A stretch of 36,987 nt of DNA, taken from a virus. Below the pieces are notes generated by a model. That model was not told where the DNA came from. It did no database searches and saw nothing but the letters and a program-made list of their open reading frames with translations. Of the stretch, positions 18,227 to 25,318 are shown one piece after another. The stretch's first letter is position 1; each line of letters begins with the position of its first letter. The translations under genes and the position numbers were made by a program. The stretch covers positions 1 through 36,987 of IMG/VR virus record IMGVR_UViG_3300030107_002918. One strand, written 5' to 3'.

Positions 18227-19375
18227 TTATAGTGAGTAATTCTCAGCAGGTTCTTCTGCTATTGCTATTTCAGTTGTCGTTGCTTGGAACTCTGCTGGGT
18301 CAAACACTGCGGTAGCTGATTGCGTAGCGTAAGCAGACTGTGGGTATGTACAACTACCATCATCAATATTAGCTAATGGATCATAGTTTTCAGCCGTGGC
18401 ATCTGTACAACCAGGAGTCGATGTATCTATAAGCGTTTTTTGTTCATAACCACCATCTGGACAACCGTCACCAATTAAATCACTTGTTATACAGTCGTAC
18501 TTAGCCGCTTCTTTTACAACTAAAACAGTGTGTTGAATGAAATCATCTATTTTTGGAATTGGTAAACCACTAAATCTTCCAATTAAACCGTCTGTTGTAG
18601 ACCATAATGAAGTATTACTGCCTTTTTTACTTCTTTCTATATCTATTTTTTTTGGTTCAGAATAATTATCTGTCCAAAATAACATACCATCTATAATATT
18701 AAGACCTGTTATAGTTCTTCTATCGGAAAAATTAAGATTTCTATCTCCACTAAAAAACACTTCGCCAACAGCGCCAGTCCATACTTTGTCTAAGTATATT
18801 TCCCCAGTAACATAGTTAATATCTTCAATAAAAGCCGAGTCGTTTCCTTGTTCTACTCTCATACCCCATCTTAATTGCATTAAATTTTTGTTGACTTGAA
18901 TTATACTTTTATTAGATGTGGTACACGGATCTGCTATTGATGTAATATCCGCTTTAACTTTAAATATATCAACAGCTACAGCTGACTCTTTGTCTTGCCA
19001 TGAAGCATCTAAAGGTTTTGTTGTATCATATTCTATTATTCTATCCATCCAAATTCCTTCACTAGGAGAAACCGTATGTACAAACCGATAAAGCATGTCT
19101 GATTGAGGATCTACAATTTCAGCTACATGAAAATTATCGTTAGCGAACTCGTTGTTTACCAAACCAGTTATTGTTGTGTTTGTTTGTGTTCTACCTTGTG
19201 CAGCTTGAGTCACACATATATTACCCAATATGTTTTGAGCAGCTCCAACATCAGAATCTTCTGAAGTTGAAACAGATATATTTAAGGCTTCTCTATATTG
19301 ACCATTAGGAACGATTCTTTCGTCCTTATCCTTCTCCATTTTACCACCTTGAAACGTGTGTTTTAATTCTGGCAT
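18227..19375 (-). CDS. N-terminal part of a tail stabilisation-like protein, split from the 2713-residue ORF
   Basis: 382 residues. It opens MPELKHTFQGGKMEKDKDERIVPNG, then YREALNISVSTSEDSDVGAAQNILGN, a pattern I associate with tail proteins of crAss-like and marine Bacteroidota phages. The FSDRRTITGLNIIDGMLFWTDN segment at about residues 215-240, followed by EPKKIDIERS, also fits. In that family, as I recall it, the chain continues into an EEHITVI..P...PTLEM segment; here that segment opens the next ORF. The present ORF ends instead with one Cys repeat (GCTDATAENYDPLANIDDGSC, about residues 325-345) and a low-complexity tail ending AEEPAENYSL. Its stop is 2 bases before the ATG of the 2713-residue gene. 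I take the pair as a two-piece version of one tail protein. Confidence 0.65.
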   Translation of the reverse strand: MPELKHTFQGGKMEKDKDERIVPNGQYREALNISVSTSEDSDVGAAQNILGNICVTQAAQGRTQTNTTITGLVNNEFANDNFHVAEIVDPQSDMLYRFVHTVSPSEGIWMDRIIEYDTTKPLDASWQDKESAVAVDIFKVKADITSIADPCTTSNKSIIQVNKNLMQLRWGMRVEQGNDSAFIEDINYVTGEIYLDKVWTGAVGEVFFSGDRNLNFSDRRTITGLNIIDGMLFWTDNYSEPKKIDIERSKKGSNTSLWSTTDGLIGRFSGLPIPKIDDFIQHTVLVVKEAAKYDCITSDLIGDGCPDGGYEQKTLIDTSTPGCTDATAENYDPLANIDDGSCTYPQSAYATQSATAVFDPAEFQATTTEIAIAEEPAENYSL

Positions 19376-19378
19376 ATT

Positions 19379-20737
19379 CTAGTGATCTATAAATTTAGAT
19401 TTTGCTCTCATCATTTGAGAGATTTCTTCAATTTTAATATTTGATAATCTTATTTTTGCTTTTCTAGTTTCTGCAAACTTTTCTTGTTTTAATCTTGCTA
19501 CTACTGGTGGTGGAACATCTGTTCTAGCTTGCGCACAACCATAGGCTATCCATTTGTACATAGCTTCTTCTGCTAATTTAGGAACTATAATTTCACCTTC
19601 ATCACTAACACCATCACTAATATATTTTATCACAATAGTTTTACCACTTAATGATCCACCAAAGTGAACCATACCTCTTTCGTAATCTATAAAATAAGAA
19701 CCATTTGCTTGAGCAAACTGAGTATCTAACCCATATCTTTTGCCCATAAGTGTTGTATCAACAGTATGATCAAAACTTATACCTTGATTACCCTTAAATT
19801 TATTCCAACTATTAGAAGATGGTGAGGATAAACTAACTACACCTGACAAACCTGTTGGCCATGTACCTTGTGTTGCTGTTTTTCTATTTATTGGTAAAGA
19901 AAGATCTGTAGATCTTAAGTTACTCCATCCAGCGTGATTTGTTATTTGAGCAACTACATTCCAAACATATGACCCTTGGTCTGGACCACCGCTAGAAGGA
20001 ACTCTTACTTGTGTATTTGTTCCGTTAGAGAAAAAATTATTCCAATCTAATTGTTGCCCACAATTATCTGCAGCTCCAACGTTTTGAAGACAAAAACAAA
20101 AGTTATCTATAGCTGAAATCCATAAGTTCATATAGTTTATTTCATCTGTATAAGTTGGGAAAAGACCCACATTATTCTGTATATATTGACTTATTACGGT
20201 TCCACCTACGTGAGAATTATCTAATCCAGTAACCGCTGGTTCATTGAATTCACAAGAGACAGTTTCATCATCACATTTAATTTCTTGTTCTGCTATTGCC
20301 TCACCTTGTGTAAAATCATATGTATCAGAAGTATCTCCGCAATTTGTACAACTATCTTTTTGTTCAGCCGCGAATGGATTACTTGTTTTTGTGGCTGGAT
20401 ATATTACTCTTTCTATACCATTAGTATCCATCCAAGCAAACTTAACGTGATTAACAAAATCATGTGGTAATGGTACTTTTAAACTAGGACAAACTTCAAT
20501 TTCAAGAGATTTTACAGATCTTAAAGTGTCGTAATTTAACTCTTGCAAAGCCCTATGAGCATGAAAACTAATATCTCCAGATAAAATATTTGGTAATATT
20601 TTATTTTCACCAACATATGCTGCTTGAAAATTATCTATAATATCATCTAAGCTTATAAACTGATAGTTACCAAAGTTTGTCTGTGAATTATAGTAAGTTT
20701 GAGCTCCTTGCGCTCCTGGTCCTTGTGCGTTTGGCAT
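19379..20737 (-). CDS. Tail tubular/adaptor-like protein
   Basis: 452 residues. A conserved N-terminal helix region (ISLDDIIDNFQAAYVGENKILPNI, then HAHRALQELNYDTLRSVKSLEIEV) is followed by LPHDFVNHVKFAWMDTNGIERVIYPA, and the C-terminus has VPKLAEEAMYKWIAYGCAQAR then RKAKIRLSNIKIEEISQMMRAKSKFIDH. This start-and-end combination resembles the connector/tail tubular A-like proteins (T7 gp11-type role) of crAss-like and related podoviruses. The middle holds a Cys-rich insertion (DSCTNCGD, CDDETVSC, CFCLQNVGAADNC), unusual for a cytoplasmically assembled phage protein. The ATG at 20737 follows the stop of the upstream connector gene by 2 bases. Assignment is by recalled family resemblance, not by search. 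Confidence 0.6.
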   Translation of the reverse strand: MPNAQGPGAQGAQTYYNSQTNFGNYQFISLDDIIDNFQAAYVGENKILPNILSGDISFHAHRALQELNYDTLRSVKSLEIEVCPSLKVPLPHDFVNHVKFAWMDTNGIERVIYPATKTSNPFAAEQKDSCTNCGDTSDTYDFTQGEAIAEQEIKCDDETVSCEFNEPAVTGLDNSHVGGTVISQYIQNNVGLFPTYTDEINYMNLWISAIDNFCFCLQNVGAADNCGQQLDWNNFFSNGTNTQVRVPSSGGPDQGSYVWNVVAQITNHAGWSNLRSTDLSLPINRKTATQGTWPTGLSGVVSLSSPSSNSWNKFKGNQGISFDHTVDTTLMGKRYGLDTQFAQANGSYFIDYERGMVHFGGSLSGKTIVIKYISDGVSDEGEIIVPKLAEEAMYKWIAYGCAQARTDVPPPVVARLKQEKFAETRKAKIRLSNIKIEEISQMMRAKSKFIDH

Positions 20738-20739
20738 AG

Positions 20740-21435
20740 TTATTTATTTTCTTGTTGAGTATTTAGTCCATCTTCTGCTGATCCAGCTGAGTATAATTGT
20801 TGATCTTCCATTGATATACCAGCTAATTTTAATATTTTAATTATTAAATCAGGTCTTTCAGATTGATGTAATACAAAATTAGTACTAGCGCTTGGATCAT
20901 ATACTGGCTCCTCATTAACAACAACATAACCCCAGTTACATAATCCTGGTTGACCAGAAATAACTTCTACACTAACACCGCTTGATATTTGGCCAGTTCC
21001 ATCCCAAACTTGTATATGCTTGGGACCATCTTTAAAATAAAGAGCATCAGTCCAACCTTTTTTATGAAATTTAGAGGCGTTGAGATCTGTTATTACATCT
21101 GGATCGACTTCTTTTATAGTTCTACGAGTACCACCTTGTCCCAAAAATATCTCACCATAATATGAAGAAGTAGGTAGATCTGTACCACTTGCAACTGTTT
21201 GAGTTGTTAGAAAACCACCAAGTTTTACTTTTATTAAATTAACCGAATCACCTAAATCCAATATACTTGGAGCATTTCTTTTAAACGCTTGTAAATCATA
21301 AATATATTGTTCAAATATATCTAACTGAGCTTGGTTAGCAAATAAATTAAACTCTTGAGGCGTTATATAACCCCTTTGCTCTTTATTAGCTAAAGCTTGA
21401 ACTGTTTGGTATACTGTGTCTATATTTATTGGCAT
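20740..21435 (-). CDS. Head-tail connector or tail stabilisation-like protein
   Basis: 231 residues. It opens MPINIDTVYQTVQALANKEQRGYITPQEFNLFANQAQLDIFEQYIYDLQAF, which I recognise as the start of a conserved protein found between capsid and tail tubular genes in marine Bacteroidota phages and crAss-like phages. The N-terminal half is helical and the remainder mixed; it ends QQLYSAGSAEDGLNTQQENK, probably disordered. Its place between the capsid block and the 452-residue tubular-like protein fits a head completion or adaptor role (P22 gp4-like position). There is no Shine-Dalgarno before the ATG at 21435, only an A/T-rich leader following the 52-residue gene by 12 bases. Confidence 0.55.
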   Translation of the reverse strand: MPINIDTVYQTVQALANKEQRGYITPQEFNLFANQAQLDIFEQYIYDLQAFKRNAPSILDLGDSVNLIKVKLGGFLTTQTVASGTDLPTSSYYGEIFLGQGGTRRTIKEVDPDVITDLNASKFHKKGWTDALYFKDGPKHIQVWDGTGQISSGVSVEVISGQPGLCNWGYVVVNEEPVYDPSASTNFVLHQSERPDLIIKILKLAGISMEDQQLYSAGSAEDGLNTQQENK

Positions 21436-21447
21436 GTTTTTTGTATA

Positions 21448-21606
21448 TTAATAAGGGAAAAATCTATTTAATGTTTCTTTTCTTTTAGCACAACCACAGT
21501 CTTTACCAGCTGCTTTGCTAACTTTATCTACAACTTTTTTTATCCCTGTTGCTTTTGTTATTTTTTCTATTGTATCACCTAAACCTTTTGATTTTTTCTT
21601 TGCCAT
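21448..21606 (-). CDS. 52-residue basic protein with CGC motif
   Basis: A short frame opens MAKKKSKGLGDTIEKITKATG and continues KKVVDKVSKAAGK, then DCGCAKRKETLNRFFPY before a TAA. It is Lys-rich with one amphipathic helix and a CxC pair at residues 37-39. The GLGDTIEK...TGIKKVVD and DCGC..RKE.LN..FPY blocks look conserved: I recall equivalents in capsid-tail regions of marine and crAss-like phages. The ATG at 21606 has an A/T leader and sits just below a strong hairpin (21626-21654). The function is unknown; the paired Cys and basic charge suggest metal or nucleic-acid binding, which is a guess. It is too short for ordinary ORF cut-offs. Confidence 0.65.
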   Translation of the reverse strand: MAKKKSKGLGDTIEKITKATGIKKVVDKVSKAAGKDCGCAKRKETLNRFFPY

Positions 21607-21625
21607 ATAACTTGATTTTAATAAT

Positions 21626-21654
21626 GTGACTACCCCTTATATAGGAGTAGTCAC
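21626..21654 (-). terminator. Hairpin between the 285-residue gene and the 52-residue gene
   Basis: On the coding (minus) strand GTGACTAC pairs with GTAGTCAC, followed inward by one G-U pair and CCT/AGG, leaving a short ATA-type loop: a 12-pair stem. The bases after it (ATTATTAAAATC) are A/T-rich but not a clean U tract, so it may be a weak terminator, an RNA processing site or a 3'-end stabiliser for the upstream capsid-region messages rather than a full stop. It starts 9 bases after the stop of the 285-residue gene. Confidence 0.55.
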
Positions 21655-21663
21655 TTATTATTA

Positions 21664-22521
21664 TTACTCATTTAATCTTTTTTCTATATTAGAGTAAATT
21701 TCCATACCTTCATCAGTTTTAAACCAATGCGCTAAAGCAGTGTATGGATGTTCGTCAAATGGTATTGTCATTATTTTTCTTCCATTAGAACCCCACAAAA
21801 AGTTTCTTTGATCAGAAGATAATCTTAATATACCAGCTTCAGTAGCTCTAATACCAAAGTTTCTTAACATTACATTTTCATCATCCGCTAATTCTAAGAA
21901 TAGTTTAGGATTATTACGTGCAAATAGTAATAAATCTCTTCTAAGTTCCTTAGAACTCAACTCTGATACTTCAGAACCTTTTTCTACACGCATAATAGCT
22001 TCAGCCATATCAATATCAATATTTTTAGCAGCCATCAACGCATCAACTTGCATATTTAATACATCTATTTCTTCTTCAGCTAATTTAGCTGGTTTGTATT
22101 CATAATAAAGTTGATCTCTATGTGGATGATATAAACTTAACAGCTTTTGTAAAGTTTGTTGGTTTCTTGGAACATATAAACTACCAGATCTAAATACGAT
22201 ATGCTCTAATCTTTGATCTCCAACCATTTCATCAACAAAAGGAGTTTTTTGATTTTGACAATATTTTAATTCTCTTTCATATCCTTTTTCTTCGTCAAAG
22301 TAAAATATATCAGCAGCTTTTATAGACCTAGATAAAGGTTTTTTGTTACCTGTTAAGTAATACATTCTATCTTTTATTTCCCACTCATTAGCAGGTTTTT
22401 TTCTTTCTCTTGCTTTTGGTTGTTCTACAACCGGTGGAGTTTCTTTAACTACCACTTTTTCTACATGCTCATCTCCAGGATCTGCCTGTGGTGAGACTTT
22501 TGTTTCTTGTTTTTTTGCCAT
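21664..22521 (-). CDS. Conserved head-region protein, function unknown
   Basis: 285 residues. The first 45 are Lys/Glu/Pro-rich and probably disordered. Then comes NEWEIKDRMYYLTGNKKPLS, ...IFYFDEEKGYERELKYCQNQKTPFVDE, and further VFRSGSLYVPRNQQTLQKLLSLYHP. The C-terminal half is helical (ELRRDLLLFARNNPKLFLELADDEN, then HPYTALAHWFKTDEGMEIYSNIEKRL). Proteins with this WEIKDR...NQKTPFVDE layout sit next to the capsid gene in marine Bacteroidota phages as I recall, without known function. It is isolated by a terminator upstream (22552-22595) and a hairpin downstream, so its expression probably differs from that of the capsid. I see no catalytic motif. Confidence 0.55.
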   Translation of the reverse strand: MAKKQETKVSPQADPGDEHVEKVVVKETPPVVEQPKARERKKPANEWEIKDRMYYLTGNKKPLSRSIKAADIFYFDEEKGYERELKYCQNQKTPFVDEMVGDQRLEHIVFRSGSLYVPRNQQTLQKLLSLYHPHRDQLYYEYKPAKLAEEEIDVLNMQVDALMAAKNIDIDMAEAIMRVEKGSEVSELSSKELRRDLLLFARNNPKLFLELADDENVMLRNFGIRATEAGILRLSSDQRNFLWGSNGRKIMTIPFDEHPYTALAHWFKTDEGMEIYSNIEKRLNE

Positions 22522-22551
22522 AATATAATATATAATAAAATTAATAAAAAG

Positions 22552-22595
22552 AAAGAGGGGACGGAGAACGTTTGCATGTATGCCGCCCCCTCTTT
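22552..22595 (-). terminator. Intrinsic terminator after the major capsid gene
   Basis: On the coding strand AAAGAGGGGGCGG pairs with CCGTCCCCTCTTT (13 pairs, one G-U), with an 18-base loop. It is followed directly by CTTTTTATTAATTTTATT. A long GC-rich stem in an otherwise A/T-rich region, followed by a T-rich run, is the classic Rho-independent form. It starts 13 bases after the capsid stop codon. It should end most transcripts that carry the capsid gene, so the genes to the left depend on read-through or on another promoter I could not identify. Confidence 0.85.
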
Positions 22596-22607
22596 AATAA
22601 TAAATGC

Positions 22608-24068
22608 TTACTTCATTAACATGAAGTTGTTAGCACCTTGAGTAACTAAACATCTTTCAGAAAGCATGTGGATTTGCATCGCGTCAAGCGCTGAAGTAGC
22701 AGCACCAACCGAACCAGTAACCCATGTTTTCATTCTTCTGTCATCAGTTTGAGAAGCTCTATAACGAACATGTAAGAATGGACGTTTTAGATTTTTCCCT
22801 AACATTTGGTCATAAACAGTAGATGTACCAGCAGGTATAATAACCCCTCTGATTGCTCCAGCAGAATTAGCAGCATTAATACCACCTCTTGTAGCTAGAT
22901 CATTTAAGTATCTAAAGTCAGATTTATAGAAGTCATAAGAACCTCTTCTAAAACCAGAGAAACCTAAATTAAGTGCCATATCTTCAGAGTTGTTGAATAC
23001 ACCGTAAGATGTACCACCAGCACCATAAGAATTCATTGCAGCTAACATGTCATCCATTGCTAACGAAGTAGCTCTGTTTACAAACATCATGTTTTCTTCA
23101 ATAGCACCTTGCTTATCAAACTCTGCTAAAATAGCGTCAAACTCAGCTAAATCAGTAGCAGCGTTAACACCAGTAACACCAGAAGTAATATTACCTCTAG
23201 CTGTAATAGCAGCGAATAAACCTTCAGTACCAACAGTGTTAGTACCATCAGCACCATATAAGAAGTCCTCAATTACGTTACCAGCAGCGTCAAGACGATC
23301 AATCTCACCTTCTAACATTGCCATTTCTAAGTAATCAGTAAAACGTGCTCTTGTATCAGCTTCAGCTTTTAAGTACCATAAGTAACCTGATTGACCACTT
23401 TCACCAGTAGTTTCAACCCAACCGATTCTAGCTGTATCAGAACCTGATACTTCGTAGTAATCTTTCATTATGATTGGTTTGTTACTAAAAGTTTTGAACT
23501 GAGGCTCGTTAGCACCTCTAGTATCAGAGTGTGTACCACCTTTTTGGTTATAACCAACACCTTTTGCGTACTCAGAACCATAAACTAAAAGAGTAGTTGC
23601 ATAGTCAGCAGTGTTTCCAGAAGTTGGAATTGTTGTTGCGTCATAAGTTTTAACAGTAATATTTTGACCAGAGATAGCTGTTACTAAGCCTTTATAAACT
23701 CCAGTTGGAGCAGCTACGATAACAGTATCGTTTAATCTAACAGCATTAGTTGTCATTGTATTACCATCAATATCTTGCTGAATAGTGATAATGTCATTAG
23801 TATCGATATCACATTTGTAAGATAAATGTAAACGACCTTGCTCAGACCAAATAACTTGATCAGCTTGCATCGCTTCTTCAGCTCCTACTTGTGAAAGAAA
23901 ACCTGAAATAGTCCTAGGACCATAAATTTCAGCTTCTTTCTCCATAAGATCTGGTAAATATTGTTGAGCCCAACCCATGTCTGTGTTGAAGTCTAGGTAG
24001 TTTGTAACTAGTGTTTGCTGCGTTGCTGCAGGAATACTATTTAAACTACCACCACCTGTAATTGCCAT
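22608..24068 (-). CDS. Major capsid protein (HK97-fold, probable)
   Basis: 486 residues. It opens MAITGGGSLNSIPAATQQ, then NYLDFNTDMGWAQQYLPDLMEKEAEIYGPRTISGFLSQVGAEEAMQADQ. A beta-rich inserted region follows (residues about 85-155). The long helix region KAEADTRARFTDYLEMAMLEGEIDRLD (about 225-255) resembles the spine helix of HK97-type capsids. The C-terminus is HVRYRASQTDDRRMKTWVTGSVG ... ANNFMLMK. The length, the position after portal and scaffold, and a dedicated terminator all fit. The pattern resembles capsids of crAss-like and marine Bacteroidota phages from memory. Its leader (AATTATTAATT before ATG) has no Shine-Dalgarno even though the gene must be strongly translated, which supports a Bacteroidota host. 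Confidence 0.82.
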   Translation of the reverse strand: MAITGGGSLNSIPAATQQTLVTNYLDFNTDMGWAQQYLPDLMEKEAEIYGPRTISGFLSQVGAEEAMQADQVIWSEQGRLHLSYKCDIDTNDIITIQQDIDGNTMTTNAVRLNDTVIVAAPTGVYKGLVTAISGQNITVKTYDATTIPTSGNTADYATTLLVYGSEYAKGVGYNQKGGTHSDTRGANEPQFKTFSNKPIIMKDYYEVSGSDTARIGWVETTGESGQSGYLWYLKAEADTRARFTDYLEMAMLEGEIDRLDAAGNVIEDFLYGADGTNTVGTEGLFAAITARGNITSGVTGVNAATDLAEFDAILAEFDKQGAIEENMMFVNRATSLAMDDMLAAMNSYGAGGTSYGVFNNSEDMALNLGFSGFRRGSYDFYKSDFRYLNDLATRGGINAANSAGAIRGVIIPAGTSTVYDQMLGKNLKRPFLHVRYRASQTDDRRMKTWVTGSVGAATSALDAMQIHMLSERCLVTQGANNFMLMK

Positions 24069-24088
24069 AATTAATAATTTTTAAATTG

Positions 24089-25291
24089 TTATTTTTTGTT
24101 TTTAATTTTAAATTTGAAATCAGCAGTATTGTCTCCCAATACTCTTGCTTTAACACCTCCACTGTTAAAATTACTATTTAACTCTTGTCTTGGCTCCATG
24201 TTTATATTCTTAGATTCGTCAATACTTTGTTTTAAAGCATCAGCTCTTCCTTGCTCATAAAAATGATTAGCAATTGCATCAGGATTCATTGCAGCATATA
24301 AAGCTTTGTGATAACCGGCTTCGTTAGCCATGTGCCCATCTTTATCAAGAAACTTTCCGATAAAATTATTAATGTCACTTTGGGTATCTTTTACTTTATC
24401 AACGTCATTAACATTGAATCTAAATTTCTTTTCACCAGCATCAAATTCAAAACCTTTGAATTGATCACCAAAGAACTTATTAGTTCTGTTTAAAAAATTA
24501 GATTTAGCTTCTTTTTCGTAACGTTGAGTCTCCTCTGCCTCTTTCGAGTGTTTGTTGAAGTAATCAATAGCTTGTTGTTGCTCATTAGTAAGCTTACTTC
24601 CAGCCTTGATGTCTTCGTAGTATTTAGACTTTGCACTGTCCAAGTGTTGCTTTGCTTGAGCAACGTGCTCCTTCAAAGCTAGTTTTTTTCTTCTTATTTC
24701 TTTATCACTGTCTTCTTCTTCGTCGTATGAAAACTGATCTTCCATGATAAAGTTAATTTCTTCTGCGTTTAGATGAGGTTTTGTTTGCTTGTAATACTCA
24801 TATAACAAATCTTGATTATCCATTTTACTGTAATCTTGATTTAATTTTACGTAGTCATTTAAATCACCACCAGTTTCTTCCATAAAGTTCATCAATTTTT
24901 GAACATTTTCTGGTAATGGTTTTCCTGTTTCTAAATTTTCAACAATTGCTTTCTCAGCGGCAACTGCTACCTCTTCCGCTTTTTCAACAACCTCTTCATT
25001 TGTAATTTCTTCTACCACAGGTTTTTGCTCCACCTCTTTAGTCTCTTCTACCTTTACTTCTTCAGTAACGCTTTCTGCTTTCACTTCTTCTTTCTTGTCA
25101 GTTTCAACAGGTTTGTTTAAATCAACTTTTGTAATAGTTTCTTCTACAACTTGAGGTTTTATTTTTTCTTTAACCTTAGTAATATTTTCTTCTGTTTTAC
25201 TATCTACTGGTTGTTCCTCTTGTTTTTCTTTTACTTTTATTTGACCAACCGAGTCGTCTGCGATTGGCTCTTCTTTTTTCTTTTTTGCCAT
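24089..25291 (-). CDS. Scaffold-like protein upstream of the capsid gene
   Basis: 400 residues. The first 130 are almost wholly Lys/Glu/Val (KVEETKEVEQKPVVEE and the like), low complexity and probably disordered. The middle is helical with YYKQTKPHLNAEEINFIMEDQFSYDEEED and coiled-coil KEHVAQAKQHLDSAKSKYYEDIK. The end has HKALYAAMNPDAIANHFYEQGRADALKQ then a basic tail ending KFKIKNKK. High charge, helices, a basic C-terminus and a place between portal and capsid are the usual marks of a capsid scaffold; the basic end would contact capsid. No protease motif is seen, so processing would need another protein. The leader (TATATTATATTATG) is nearly identical to that of the 285-residue gene. Confidence 0.65.
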   Translation of the reverse strand: MAKKKKEEPIADDSVGQIKVKEKQEEQPVDSKTEENITKVKEKIKPQVVEETITKVDLNKPVETDKKEEVKAESVTEEVKVEETKEVEQKPVVEEITNEEVVEKAEEVAVAAEKAIVENLETGKPLPENVQKLMNFMEETGGDLNDYVKLNQDYSKMDNQDLLYEYYKQTKPHLNAEEINFIMEDQFSYDEEEDSDKEIRRKKLALKEHVAQAKQHLDSAKSKYYEDIKAGSKLTNEQQQAIDYFNKHSKEAEETQRYEKEAKSNFLNRTNKFFGDQFKGFEFDAGEKKFRFNVNDVDKVKDTQSDINNFIGKFLDKDGHMANEAGYHKALYAAMNPDAIANHFYEQGRADALKQSIDESKNINMEPRQELNSNFNSGGVKARVLGDNTADFKFKIKNKK

Positions 25292-25318
25292 AATATAATA
25301 TAATAATAGTTAATAAAT

